Assembly (NCBI GenBank): GCA_022539475.1 | Contig: VCMS01000193.1 | Span: 42,479-106,478 of the forward strand | DNA from: Gracilaria domingensis | Taxonomy: Eukaryota; Rhodophyta; Florideophyceae; Gracilariales; Gracilariaceae | Length of the DNA: 64,000 nt | Direction: 5' to 3' | Shown: one piece after another, positions 11,049-21,352 of the stretch | How the letters are laid out: each line of letters begins with the position of its first letter | Numbering within the stretch: position 1 is the stretch's first letter | Program-made: the position numbers and the translations under genes | Notes under the pieces: generated by a model | Told to the model about the DNA's origin: nothing | The model's database searches: none | What the model saw: the letters and a program-made list of their open reading frames with translations, nothing else

Positions 11049-11763
11049 GATGATGCTGGCTCGATGTGAAGTGAAGGAAAGGCCTCAGGCTTGCAAATCG
11101 TGTGGGTAGGGGAGGAGGAATGGTCGGTATTTAAGCACTGTCGGCTCAAAAAGTTCTGTTTGACGGAAGAAACGGTATCTTGTCAACGTTTACCCTTGTG
11201 TCTACGCAGCATTTCTACCAGTGAACTCAGCCCGTACGACCACCTGCATGGTTGAGCCGTCGTTTTAATGTCGGTAATCGACGCTATAATCGAAAGGTGA
11301 GTAGATCCGCCGTTGTAAGCGAGATTGAACTCACCAATGGGCACAGCGCGTACACAAATTCACGTTGAACAGACTCCGCCCCCCGTTTGAAACCTATGGC
11401 CAGCATCATGCTGATCATGTTGACAAAAGCACAGTTGTAAACTTTTAATTGGCGAACAACGTTTTTGCTTGTCGATAGCGTTGTTTCCGGTATCAGAGAT
11501 AAAATTTAAAACGTTTTTTGAAAATACGGGGAATAGATGTTGCAATGCAAGCACAAATGCCAGTTCGGCAACAAAGCAAATTCCCGGCCAGGAAACAACG
11601 TGTTAATTTTAAATTCCGAATTTACTAAATTTCTTTGCGTGGTCGTTTTTACTACTTCCGTTTGTTAGAGAAACATCGTAATAATATATTTTGTTGACAA
11701 CCCTCAGTGCGCCGTGCGAGCGATGAAGATGATACACACACACCATGTGAGGTGAGGGTCGCC
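11049..11763. other. Shared upstream region of two divergent genes
   Basis: Spacer between the Cys-rich gene (minus) and the NUDIX gene (plus). It probably holds both promoters. The part at 11400-11700 is AT-rich. No ORF. Confidence 0.4.
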
Positions 11764-12852
11764 ATGCCGCCATCGCAGATCCCTGACCTGAAGCCGTGCA
11801 CTTTCGGTGGTCCGTCCCTTAACCGTCTCAACAATCACCGTCGCAACTCAGAAACTGACGCCAAAATAACTGATCCAAGGGCCAAGCACCTCATCTTCAA
11901 CTCTCAGTTGAAGGTCCTAGTACGTTTGCTTAACGGCTCAGCGTCACTTGCTCTATTACCCGCCACCACTTGCGGAAAACTTCCCGTTGCCACCGAAGAT
12001 CCCATTTTGCTTGGCGTCGATGCCGAAAACATTCCTTACGTCGCGCTACGATTACCAGCGCTCAGCGATGAACACGAGTCAAACATCCCGCCCGATACCA
12101 AATTCATTCACCTGAGATCTGCGTTCCCCGGCATTACGGGTGTTCATGCTGCTATATCTGCACATGCTCGTTCACTGCTTGTCTTCCACGAGCGCCATCA
12201 GTTTTGTGGACAGTGTGGAGCGCGCACAAAATCAGAACAAGCTGGAGCTCGTCGGAGGTGCATACGTAATGTTTTGGATGAGGTACCGCCCGAGACCCGT
12301 GTGAATGATGAAAGCCAATGTGGCGGCATGTGGTTTCCTCGCACAGACCCAGTAGTCATTATGCTTGTATTAGATTCGTCCGGGAAAAGCACCTTGCTTG
12401 GAAGACAAAGTCGATTCCCACCAGGCTTGTACTCATGCCTAGCTGGCTTTATGGAACATGGTGAGGGAATCGAAGACGCGGTTCGAAGAGAGGTTTTTGA
12501 GGAGGCTGGTGTGCGAGTTGGGCGCGTGCGATTCTTCACCTCACAACCTTGGCCTTTCCCCTACTCGCTTATGCTTGGATGCGTCGCCCAAGCAGATTCG
12601 AAACAGATTTCCATTGACCCGCACGAGTTGGAGCACGCCAGGTGGTTCTCGCGGGAAGAAATCGTTTCTATGATGGCATGCAAAAGGTCTAGAGGGAAGA
12701 ATATTGACCGCAACGATACGGATGATGAGAACAACAACCACGTTGAATTGTTCGTGCCGCCTACAGCTACGATAGCAGGCAAGCTTTTGGAGACCTTTGC
12801 TTCACGGGAGCCTATTACATTGTTTGACCCCAAAGCAGGTGGAATGTTGTGA
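11764..12852 (+). CDS. NADH pyrophosphatase-type NUDIX hydrolase
   Basis: Cleaves the pyrophosphate of NADH or NAD-capped substrates to NMNH plus AMP (NudC/NUDT12 family). The open frame extends back to a GTG at 11707; the first ATG (11764) gives 362 residues. Seen: four zinc-ribbon cysteines, CGQC at C148/C151 then C166 and C186; a complete Nudix box at residues 228-250 (G-x5-E-x7-REVFEEAGV, with metal-binding E243, E246 and E247); and the family hallmark SQPWPFP at 260-266, which separates NADH pyrophosphatases from other Nudix enzymes. An N-terminal domain of about 120 residues matches the layout of the family. No clear mitochondrial or peroxisomal signal (the C-terminus is GGML). No intron. 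The zinc ribbon has a long insertion of about 19 residues between the third and fourth cysteines, longer than I expect. Confidence 0.93.
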   Translation: MPPSQIPDLKPCTFGGPSLNRLNNHRRNSETDAKITDPRAKHLIFNSQLKVLVRLLNGSASLALLPATTCGKLPVATEDPILLGVDAENIPYVALRLPALSDEHESNIPPDTKFIHLRSAFPGITGVHAAISAHARSLLVFHERHQFCGQCGARTKSEQAGARRRCIRNVLDEVPPETRVNDESQCGGMWFPRTDPVVIMLVLDSSGKSTLLGRQSRFPPGLYSCLAGFMEHGEGIEDAVRREVFEEAGVRVGRVRFFTSQPWPFPYSLMLGCVAQADSKQISIDPHELEHARWFSREEIVSMMACKRSRGKNIDRNDTDDENNNHVELFVPPTATIAGKLLETFASREPITLFDPKAGGML

Positions 12853-14044
12853 TGTGTAGGCTAAATAGTTTTGCTGCTCAAGCGGTGTGGCATGGGAAGA
12901 ATGTTGGGGCATTTGGTAAACAATCGCAGTAACCATCGGTGACATTTGGAGATCTTCTCGGTAGATAGACGTAACGGCTCACAGATTGCTTCTCTGCACT
13001 GCAGGGTCTGCAGCTTGGATTCCCAGATAATAGCTGTAGCTAAAGCTGTCGCATCTTCTTCGCAATTGAACCAGGTGGCACAATCAGGAGGTACGGGAAC
13101 GATGCTCATGCTACATCCCATGGGGCCTGCAGATATACAAGGGATCCATGCTGACGAAAGACGGTTGCTTCTTTTCGTCACATAGATTAGTCAAGATGTC
13201 TAATCTTCCCGGGTAATACTCACTACCCTTGGTACCGACGGTAGCGGTTGGGACAAGAGGATCGTACGCGATTTGAGTCGGTTTTGCCACTCGCCTGCCT
13301 GCGCCTGCGCAGAAACTCGCGTCAACGTTTGAGACTCGAGCTTGTGTAAACTAAATTAAATTCAAATTTTGAAGACCGAAACCGGTTACCACGGGTGCAA
13401 CGAGTGCTCTCCTTAGCAGTTGTTTGGGACAAGTGGATGCACGACCACGTGCGACGTCAAATAGCTCTAATATCATGAACAGCATCACCATAAACTCCAA
13501 CGCACTCATGGTTCTGTGAGAACTGCCGCTAGATACTAGAGCTCTACGACGCTCTCCTCTTGTTCCTCAAAGTAGAGCCCGGGGGAAGACGAGAGCGCTA
13601 AAACGTATCTGGCCCCGAATACACGGCATACAAATGACAGACCTAGTGAAACAGAAGATATTGTAATTCGTTCTCAAGAGCCTGTCTGCTTTGAGCAGCC
13701 CGTATACGTATCTCATACAAAATGATGTTGATAAAACTGACTGGTACAACGCTTGCCTATTTCGGTATCTGTCTCATTCCTTCTTCCGCAATAAATTTGA
13801 CATACGTATCAGCACAGCACGCTAACTACCAAACTGGTTCCTACCGCCCCATGCCCACACTCCACCTATTGTCCCAGTGTAGCACATACTGAACATCTCC
13901 TAATCCCACTTCACATGCAAATGAAAGCTTATAAAAGCCCATTCTGTCCGAGTGCGAATGTTTACGTCCGCTCGAAGAACGACGCCCATCACGGAGACTC
14001 TCCAGGTCAAGCGGTTGTGAACAAATTCTCCCGTTGTTTGTGCA
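12853..14044. other. Spacer upstream of AIM24-family gene
   Basis: No supported gene. Contains CACTACCCTTGGTACCGACGG-like sequence at about 13221-13243 (see the 4081 palindrome) and, at its right end, a TATA box for the next gene. Confidence 0.4.
13930..13937 (+). promoter_or_regulatory. TATA box of the AIM24-family gene
   Basis: TATAAAAG lies 108 bp upstream of the ATG at 14045, the same spacing seen for TATA-like elements of other genes in this window. Confidence 0.6.
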
Positions 14045-15144
14045 ATGGCTCATGTTGATATCAAGGGCTTAAAGCGCCTAGCGTCCAACACTCTGGCAAC
14101 TGTCTCCAGCGCTGCTTTGAAGAGTGGAAAAATGAATGCTGACTCTAGATGTCCCTCTGTTATCACTAAACTGGTCGCCAAGGCTGCTTCCAGCTCCTCC
14201 AAAGCCACCCCTATCATCGTGAAGCCAGTTCATGAGCCTGAAAGCGTTCCTATGTCCACCGCGGCTAACGTCAGTGACAGTTCTGATTCTGAGTGTGAAC
14301 GTGAATACATTGCTTCGAACGAGAACATATGCATCGCCCATGTTTCTTTTTCAGACCTCGTGAATAGTTCTTGGTGTGAGTCGAAAGACAATCAGCTTTT
14401 CGAAGTGCAAAATCAGAAGCTCTTGAGAATCAATCTGCCTCAAAGCAAGTCTTCTACGGCATGGATAAAGTATGGAACAAGGGTTGCCTCGCTGGGGACT
14501 GTAAAATTCAGAGCTCAGGGTATGCGAGATCAGGGATTGACGAATGTGTTGAAGAAAACTTTGACTGCCGAAGGAATGAAATTTGTCAAATGTGAAGGGA
14601 ATGGTGTAGTTTTCTGCGCAGATGAACAAAAGCTGCTACATGTTCTGGAACTTGGACCAGACGAGATTTTGTTCGTGAATGGGAGCAATCTACTCGCTAT
14701 TTGTGCAGATATCACCTATGATATTAAGTTCATGACAGGGATGAATGTTGCATCAGGTATATTTTGCGTTAAACTCACTGGAAACGGAATCGTCGCTTTC
14801 GGCTGCCATGGAGCAGTCGTTGCTCTTGAAGCAAGTGAAGCTTCTCCCGTTTATACTGACCCGAGTGCTACTGTGGCTTGGACACATGCACCGACTGTAA
14901 AGGTACGTATTTTTCGGAATTCTTCTTCTTCTTCGAGACGGTGATACGGTACCCTTGCACTAACTTTTTCGTCTTTGTCCATCTTTGATATGGTTTTTTC
15001 CTACAGATGGACATGAATTTTAAATCACTGATTGGGAAGGGCTCAGGCGAAGAACTACAACTGGAGTTCAGGCAGGGTTTTGTCGTTATTCAACCACACC
15101 ACCACGTTCCTGTTCGAGAGTCCATCAAACCTAGTGTGTTGTAG
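14045..15144 (+). CDS. AIM24-family protein, two exons (331 aa)
   Basis: Exon 1 is 14045-14902 and exon 2 is 15007-15144, joined across a 104-bp GT-AG intron. Without splicing, the frame runs into the intron and stops after a serine run; with splicing it gains 45 codons that complete the fold (NFKSLIGKGSGEELQLEF, then QGFVVIQPHHHVP). Residues 1-95 are Ser/Lys-rich and probably disordered or a targeting region. From about residue 98 the protein matches AIM24/DUF124 beta-sandwich proteins: a GMRDQGLTNVLKKTLTAEG block, then the NGSNLLAI strand and the Gly-rich SGIFCVKLTGNGIVAFGCHG region. Yeast AIM24 acts in mitochondrial inner-membrane organisation, whereas bacterial homologues are uncharacterised; the location here is not evident. 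A TATA box lies upstream. The start is the first ATG in frame and fits the TATA spacing. Confidence 0.85.
14903..15006 (+). other. Spliceosomal intron, 104 bp
   Basis: Donor GTACGT directly after an AAG codon and acceptor TTTCCTACAG with a preceding T-rich tract. Removal keeps the frame and restores the conserved end of the AIM24 domain. It is the only intron I can support in this window. Confidence 0.85.
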
Positions 15145-16413
15145 AGACAAAGAGCTACCCTGGACCTTCTTGTACAATAATTCTGACTGTATCGATCTTG
15201 TTCTCTAGGCCATGCATTATGTATGGAAGAAATGTTACAGACACATTGTTTCGGTTTATGTTGTTATGTTCTTCGCGATTGTCCATCATCAGAGTTCCAC
15301 ATGTTGCGAAAGCAATAAAGATCTCATAAGTTCATCTTGGAGACAGCATTCGAATCTGCGGGCAAATGCCGCTCGTCGAGAGGACCTCTCTCTCTCTCTT
15401 CCATAGGCACAATACTTCACCGAGAAATAAGTACGGTAGGCGCAATCTCTCTCATTTACGGTTATCTGCCCCCAACTGCGAGGCAGAAGTAAGATTATAT
15501 GTGGTTATATCTAAGTCTGAAAGTAACCCTCTCTCCAGGCGCAATCTGAATCTACAGCAATTGCTTAGTATTTGTGCATAAGGTGTTAACTCTTCAGGGG
15601 AGGGAAATCTTTCTGTACGTTTCATTTTGACCAGTACTTTGATTCATGTCATTATATATGTCCGCGGTAAAGAAGAAGAACAAGTAAGGGATACCTCGAG
15701 AAAAGCCCCAACTCCTGCCTGGAGCGCATGCGTTCCGCCCACGAGGTCGTTCGGGTGTGATACGGAAAACTTGCCTCCGTGTCATAGATGGGCAGCTCAT
15801 TTGAGTTTTCCGTAGGATTCATACTGCGTCCAGATGAAGGCTCAGATATTCTAGAATAAGTCTAGAATACCCACAATAAAGAGAGGAGAAGAAGAACAAG
15901 TATCCATATCGACATCTGAACGAGTATTCGGATAGATGTGATATGAAGGTTCTACGGTGCCCTTTGACGAACGCATCCCGGAGACACACGATCCCTGTTT
16001 TAGCTAAACAACGCGATTTAGATTTGCAAACTTTGATCAGAGAACACCCTCATCAGCTCTTAGCCTTTTTAGCGAGAGAAAACTATCTGTAGATAGTTTT
16101 ACTTTGGTCCTGTAATTGAGGACCATTGTCCGCATTAAAGAAGAAGAAGTGATATGAAGCAAAACAACTACATGCACGGGACACATGCGATCCGCCCTCA
16201 GGTGACGTGTCTAACTGCGTACTAGGAAGCGAAATAGATCCGCGGTCGGGACTTCTAGGGAGGGCGACATGATCCAAGCTCACGGAGATGATGGTCTCAT
16301 GCAATATCTACGAGGGTAGATGTGTAGAGAGTTTAGGTATGAGAACTTACAGAAGAAGATAATGAATATACCGCGGAAACGAAAGTAAGCGTAGAGCGGA
16401 AGACATCGAATAG
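15145..16413. other. Spacer with LINE 3'-end fragments
   Basis: Downstream of the AIM24 gene and of the convergent transporter gene. It holds a LINE ORF2 end (15900-16150) and a second tail-like copy near 15610-15690 (TGTCCGCGGTAAAGAAGAAGAAC). Repeated AAG-rich runs (15670, 15885, 16135) look like the 3' tails of such copies. Confidence 0.5.
15900..16150 (+). mobile_element. Truncated LINE (non-LTR retrotransposon) 3' end
   Basis: In one frame this encodes the end of a LINE reverse-transcriptase protein: RCDMKVLRCPLTNASRR..., then ...LLAFLARENYL and TAG. It matches, block by block, a second copy at 32896-33250 (MVLRCPLTNASRRETL...LLAFLTRENFL). The Cys/His/Cys pattern before LRCP is the C-terminal zinc knuckle typical of LINE ORF2. 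The stop codon sits in a perfect hairpin (AAAACTATCT-GT-AGATAGTTTT, 16078-16099), followed by a second hairpin (TGGTCCT...AGGACCA) and an AAG-rich tail. It is 5' truncated. Confidence 0.75.
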
Positions 16414-18345
16414 TTATTCGTACACGTCTCCGTCCTCAACAGGTTGCTGCTCACCGGCTGCACGAGCCATGTTGCCGGTAGAGCGTGCGTTAATCGGAGC
16501 GTTCCATCGCAGCCACCGTGCAAACGGCGAAACCGTCGCCTCCTTGCCAAACGGATCAGCGTCATGATCATTGTCTCCCACCCGAACATCTCCCCTCAAT
16601 ACCGCCACCAGCTCATCCATGCTCTCCAGTAGCCTCCAACCGGTCGTCTCGATTGGCACAAAGATCACTGCCAGTACCGCTGCCATAGAAACCCCGAAGT
16701 ACGTCCACATGGTTGCAGAAAGATTTAAGTTTGACACATACTGCGCGAAAATTGGAGTCACGATCAGTCCGATCCGTGCCAATGAAGAGCAAATTCCCAT
16801 CGCCGTCGCACGTACTCGGGCCGGATAAACTTCGTTTGTGTAGAGGTATGTCGCTTGAAAAGCAGAGCTACTGGCTCCTCGAGCGACGAAGAACACTACT
16901 GTTTCTCCTAAACGACCGATACACCCAAGCAGAAGCGGAAACGTGGCCCCTGTTATGCCAAATGAGTATCCGATCAGTGGGCGCCTTCCGATGTAGTTCA
17001 AGAGCGCGAATGCAATCAGCACCCCGGGGACTTCTCCTATTGAAGCCCATAAAGTGGACAAGAAGTCCTCACGCGTAAGCTTGTTCGCACATGCTTCCTC
17101 CTGAATCTCCTGTTTGCTTTGCTCGCCAGAACTGCTCTTCGCCACCACTTCCGTCGTCCCGTCATTTGCCAGCTCTGGATCAGAATGGGTGTGGTTGCTG
17201 TCATGACCAGGATGTCGCACCGCATGCGTATCAAGAGACATAGCCACCCGCCCCATGCTCGTATTATTGGCTTTGTCCGTTAGCATAGCCTCGCAAACTT
17301 CCGTTCCATTTGTGCCTTTCGCCCACGAGCACAGTTTGTCCTTCTCACAAGAACTCTGATCTAGTAACTTTTCACATTCCGTTCGCACGTATGTGCACCG
17401 TCGCCCAGCATTCTCCGCTGCGATGAGTTCTGGTTGAAGCATTACCAGTCCGTAATATGTAAATGCCGCTGCAAACCACATGACAAAAACCTTGAAGGTA
17501 AATGAACGCACGCCTGTTCGCACCAACTGCAACGCTCCACCCTTCGAGGGTAGACCGTCAGCAGCCGCAACGAGCTGTCCGTCTGGTAAACTTCGCCCAT
17601 TGTAGACTGCCACTCGAGACAAAACATTCTGGGCACGGTCAATTTTGCCGCGAGCCACCAGCCAGCGCGGGGATTCCTGAATCATGAAACCAAGGACCAA
17701 AACCAGGAGTAGCGGCAGAGTCGACACTCCAATGAGCCAGCGCCAGCCCAATACGGGCAGCACAGCCATGGCAACCGCGGATTCGAAGACGGCACCAAGC
17801 GACCAGAAGATAGATATTATCATGCCCCACGCTCCACGCTGTGACTTCGGAAGAAACTCCATAAGCAAGGAGTATGACACTGGCACGCCGCCGATGCCGA
17901 AGCCGACGGCCCCGCGCGTTAGAACAATAGTAATATAATTTGGGGATAGCGCAGACGCAAGGCCCATGAAGAAGGTGACCGCGGTGGATAAGATAAAGCC
18001 GGTTCGGCGCCCGAACTTGTCGCTAATCAAGCCCCAAAAGGTGGCACCAGTCAACATGCCAACGCCAACAGAGGTGGTGATTAGAGCGGCACGCGCGTCG
18101 GAGATGCCCCAATCGCACTGCAAGGGCTGCTTGATAAAGGAGAGCAGCAGCATTTCCATGGACTCTGCGGTCCAACACAGGCCGGTGAGCGCGATTAGCA
18201 GGTACTGGAAGCGACCCATACCGGTGGCCTCGACGGCTTCGTCGACCGAGAAGCTCCCTTGAGCAGCATCCTCGACAGTAGAGTCAGAGAAGGGGTCGTC
18301 GAGATGGACGTAGTCGCTGGACGGCAAAGCGGAAGTGCCAGTCAT
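16414..18345 (-). CDS. SV2-like MFS transporter, 643 aa
   Basis: Twelve-helix major facilitator of the SV2/SVOP/organic-ion group in the plasma or vesicle membrane; the substrate cannot be told from sequence. Seen: signature DKFGRRTG at 109-116 between helices 2 and 3, ESPRWLV at 224-230 after helix 6, a repeat of the loop signature at 453-458 (GRRPLI), and NEVYPARVRATAMG at 504-517, all typical of this branch. A long non-membrane loop between helices 7 and 8 (about 305-430) carries six cysteines (317, 324, 333, 339, 351, 419) and several N-glycosylation sequons. This is the position of the lumenal loop of animal SV2, although the sequence is not similar. The cytosolic N-terminus is acidic and the C-terminus ends in EDGDVYE. 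The ATG at 18345 is the first in frame and no intron is needed. Confidence 0.9.
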   Translation of the reverse strand: MTGTSALPSSDYVHLDDPFSDSTVEDAAQGSFSVDEAVEATGMGRFQYLLIALTGLCWTAESMEMLLLSFIKQPLQCDWGISDARAALITTSVGVGMLTGATFWGLISDKFGRRTGFILSTAVTFFMGLASALSPNYITIVLTRGAVGFGIGGVPVSYSLLMEFLPKSQRGAWGMIISIFWSLGAVFESAVAMAVLPVLGWRWLIGVSTLPLLLVLVLGFMIQESPRWLVARGKIDRAQNVLSRVAVYNGRSLPDGQLVAAADGLPSKGGALQLVRTGVRSFTFKVFVMWFAAAFTYYGLVMLQPELIAAENAGRRCTYVRTECEKLLDQSSCEKDKLCSWAKGTNGTEVCEAMLTDKANNTSMGRVAMSLDTHAVRHPGHDSNHTHSDPELANDGTTEVVAKSSSGEQSKQEIQEEACANKLTREDFLSTLWASIGEVPGVLIAFALLNYIGRRPLIGYSFGITGATFPLLLGCIGRLGETVVFFVARGASSSAFQATYLYTNEVYPARVRATAMGICSSLARIGLIVTPIFAQYVSNLNLSATMWTYFGVSMAAVLAVIFVPIETTGWRLLESMDELVAVLRGDVRVGDNDHDADPFGKEATVSPFARWLRWNAPINARSTGNMARAAGEQQPVEDGDVYE

Positions 18346-19492
18346 GGCGAGTGTTGGGAAGAGTACTATCTAGTCTCTGAAACCCATATTCTGGTAAGTG
18401 CGTCTCTTTCCGAGTTTAACACACATGAACAGGTTGCTGTCAGGACCAGGACAGCGTGAACAGGCTGTTGTCGGTCAGGGACGCTCACGAGTGTGCGTAG
18501 AATAACAAATATAGGCTCGATTTTTTTCGAAAATGATTTACGCAGAGGCCATTCGAAAGTCCGATATCTAAGAAGGTAGGATACTAGCCTTAGCTACTAG
18601 AGATACAAGTTCTCTCTCTCTCTAATACGGGCGCAGTAGTCTAATTCCTACTAGTTACTGCAGAGCGTTTCTGTTGAAAGAAACGCTTTCACTAGAAAAC
18701 CCAACACTCTTTCTGGCCATTAGATACAAGTTGCGTCATACAACCGAGACTCGATATCTAGCGCTCATTTAGTTCGTTCGATCGCAGACCATAATTCGTT
18801 ACGCGGTCCTAAGCGCGGCAAAGAACGTCGATGTGAAATGCTCAATGTCTCCATTTTACTGCAGGAACGAATGGGGCAGTGTTGTCAGCAGAGAACAGGG
18901 TACGGCAACTACACACAGCGCGGTTTATGGATTCAACCACATCTTGATCAGTCTGGAAACGTCTAAAGTACAACTGACCTCTACCACCGAGACGAGTTAC
19001 CACAACTGGTGGGAATCTCAGTGAGCCTGCCAGCACAAGTGAATCTGTAATAAATCACTACCCTTCATACACCCAGCGATGGTTCGAAAGCATGTAGTTG
19101 CAAATTAGGGAAATGAAGAACAGCAATTGTTTTGCCGTGAGGCTTCCAGCAGTTTCATAAATGTAATACCAAACAAAGCTTGTTCAACCCTTCAAACAAC
19201 TCTACAAGTCAAAGAATATAGCACATTGCAACTTTGTTAGACAGTACGATGGTAGATGTTTATGATTTCGTGGAGCATGGTACTCAATTTCAAGAATCGT
19301 CATCAAGATGTTGTTCCGGTTATACCATGAACAAAAACCCGTCGATCTGAATTTCAATGAGGTATAAAAGCGTGGAATTCGGCAGAAACGCATCTTTATT
19401 CCGCTCTAATAAGCTTAAGGTCACGGGATCTATTTAAGCTTGATGCAGGTACTTCGTGGAACTCTGTAGCGCACTTCTTTCATGATCACATT
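18346..19492. other. Spacer with a hairpin, no gene
   Basis: Upstream of the transporter and downstream of the convergently placed Cys-rich gene. It includes a hairpin AGCGTTTCT-GTTGAA-AGAAACGCT around 18664-18687, whose TTTCTGTNGAAAG core resembles the stop-codon hairpin of the LINE fragments; it could be an old tail copy. Confidence 0.4.
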
Positions 19493-21352
19493 TCAGAAGC
19501 ACTGCCCGCTTCCGCCGAAGTTACTGGTTCCAGGGGGACACGGTTGGCAAACATTCGGAGATGTCGCACCGACGACAGTGCTGAAGGTGCCAGCAGGACA
19601 AGAGCTGCAAGTTCCTGATCTAGGCAGATCAGAGAAGAAACCCTGGCGGCACCTCGTGCACCTTACGGAACCGGCAGCGCTAAATGACCCTGCTGGGCAG
19701 TCCTGACAGCTAGAACTGGTTTCTGATGCTTCGTCGAGACTGAAAGTTCCCGCCGGACACGAAGTACAACTCCTAGATCTCACTTGCTCGGCAAATGTAC
19801 CTGGGCCACACCTCTGGCAGTTCCGAGTAGAACCTTGGCTAAATGTTCCCTGGGGACATGGAAGACAAGAAGATGCGGAAGTGGCACCCACAGCTGTGCC
19901 AAACGTTCCTGCTGGACATCCGGTGCATGATGAGGACCCAGGTTGGTCAGAGTAACTACCCGGGTTACAAGCAGAACAAGTAGTTGACCTATCGAAGCTG
20001 AAGGTTCCCATCGGACATGGTTCACATGTGTCCCTCGTAGTCGCCCCAACAGCTCGGCTAAACGTCCCACCAGGGCAGCTTCTGCAAGAAGACGCTCTAT
20101 CACGGTCGCCGAACGTTCCAACTCCACACTCAGTACAAACATTGGCACCATTCCTGCTGAAAGTTCCAGCCGGACAGCTGATGCACTGGTCGGATGATTC
20201 TGCTGCAGCAGTGGTGCTAAATGTTCCAGCTGGACATCGTTGGCAGAAAGTTGACCCAGGCTGACCCGAGAAGAACCCTGGACTACATCTATTACAGCGA
20301 TTAGCACCACTTGAGCTAAATGTACCGGGTGGGCAGTTGACGCAAGTAGTAGAAGATATAGCACCAACTTCCTCGCTGAATGTTCCAGCTCTACAACTTC
20401 TGCATGAAAGTGACCCTTGCTGATCAGCAAAGGTGCCAGCTCCACACTCATTGCAGGACTCAGAACCAAGGGAACTAAAAGTGCCTAATGGGCATGGTTG
20501 ACATATGAAGGCTGTTTGAGCACCTGGCACAGTACTAAAAGTTCCCGCAGGGCAAGATGTGCAGCTCTCTGATCCCTCTCTATCTGCGAATGTACCGGGT
20601 AGGCAATCCGAGCAGAAGCTACTTCCGCTTGAGCTACGAGTACCCAGGGGACAATCCATGCACTGGATCGCTGAACTTGCGTTAAGTTCTGTGCTGAAAG
20701 TTCCAGAGGGACAACTTTTGCAGAAAAAAGATCCCGGCTGATCTGCGAATGTTCCTGGACCACAACGAGTGCATACGGATTGCCCGAAACCACTGAAAGT
20801 TCCTCTTGGACAAGGAATGCAGACATCAGCTGAATCTGCACCGATAACCGTGCTGAATGTTCCCTGTGGGCACCAGGTACAAAAACTGGAGCCCTCTGTA
20901 TCAGCATAACGTCCAGCTTGGCACTCGTAGCATCGAAAAGACCCTGCAGGACTCAGAGTACCCTTTGAACATGGTTGACAGGCAGTAGGCGAATCAGCGC
21001 CTTCAGAGGCACCAAAGGATCCAGCAGGACAAGCTGAGCATACCCGAGCGCCGAGACGATCGGAAAACGTGCCTGGCGGACATGGAAAGCAATTTGGATT
21101 TCCTCCGGTGTCCGCCGCTGTTCCACGAGGGCATGGCAAACAAGAAGAGCGGGAAGAAGCCCCTTGGGCTTCACTAAATGTCCCAGGGGGGCAGAAACTG
21201 CATGATGTAGAATCCTCGCGGTCGGAGAACTGTCCTGCAGCACATGCTTGGCATGTATCGCCAAATATGAAGGTCCCTGGCGGGCAAATAGCGGAACAGA
21301 GAGACAGAAGTAACAGGAAACAAGAAAATGCCAACAAGCAAGAAACTTTCAT
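19493..21352 (-). CDS. Large secreted Cys-rich repeat protein, 619 aa
   Basis: ATG at 21352 and signal peptide at residues 1-20 (LLAFSCFLLLLSLCSA). The rest is an uninterrupted series of TNFR/ephrin-receptor-like Cys-rich units (GCC2/GCC3 type) following the pattern CPPGTFS...GA.S...C..CP.GTFS..G...C..C.PGTF.D..GS..C..CPAGTFS. The repeat period is about 48 residues, and roughly 12 double units fill the mature chain. There is no transmembrane helix or GPI-like C-terminus, so a secreted wall or matrix protein is likely. The repeats are close enough in sequence to suggest expansion by internal duplication. It shares signal, repeat type and minus-strand orientation with the smaller 10392-11048 gene. 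The function is unknown; related Cys-rich repeats bind ligands or form elastic extracellular rods in other lineages. Confidence 0.88.
   Translation of the reverse strand: MKVSCLLAFSCFLLLLSLCSAICPPGTFIFGDTCQACAAGQFSDREDSTSCSFCPPGTFSEAQGASSRSSCLPCPRGTAADTGGNPNCFPCPPGTFSDRLGARVCSACPAGSFGASEGADSPTACQPCSKGTLSPAGSFRCYECQAGRYADTEGSSFCTWCPQGTFSTVIGADSADVCIPCPRGTFSGFGQSVCTRCGPGTFADQPGSFFCKSCPSGTFSTELNASSAIQCMDCPLGTRSSSGSSFCSDCLPGTFADREGSESCTSCPAGTFSTVPGAQTAFICQPCPLGTFSSLGSESCNECGAGTFADQQGSLSCRSCRAGTFSEEVGAISSTTCVNCPPGTFSSSGANRCNRCSPGFFSGQPGSTFCQRCPAGTFSTTAAAESSDQCISCPAGTFSRNGANVCTECGVGTFGDRDRASSCRSCPGGTFSRAVGATTRDTCEPCPMGTFSFDRSTTCSACNPGSYSDQPGSSSCTGCPAGTFGTAVGATSASSCLPCPQGTFSQGSTRNCQRCGPGTFAEQVRSRSCTSCPAGTFSLDEASETSSSCQDCPAGSFSAAGSVRCTRCRQGFFSDLPRSGTCSSCPAGTFSTVVGATSPNVCQPCPPGTSNFGGSGQCF

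Noticed and set aside
11707..11763. N-terminal extension of the NUDIX protein
   Set aside because: Begins at a GTG; the first ATG at 11764 is the likely start. The same reasoning moved the starts of TDP1, DUF1838-MAPR, ASPIC/UnbV and E2 gag.
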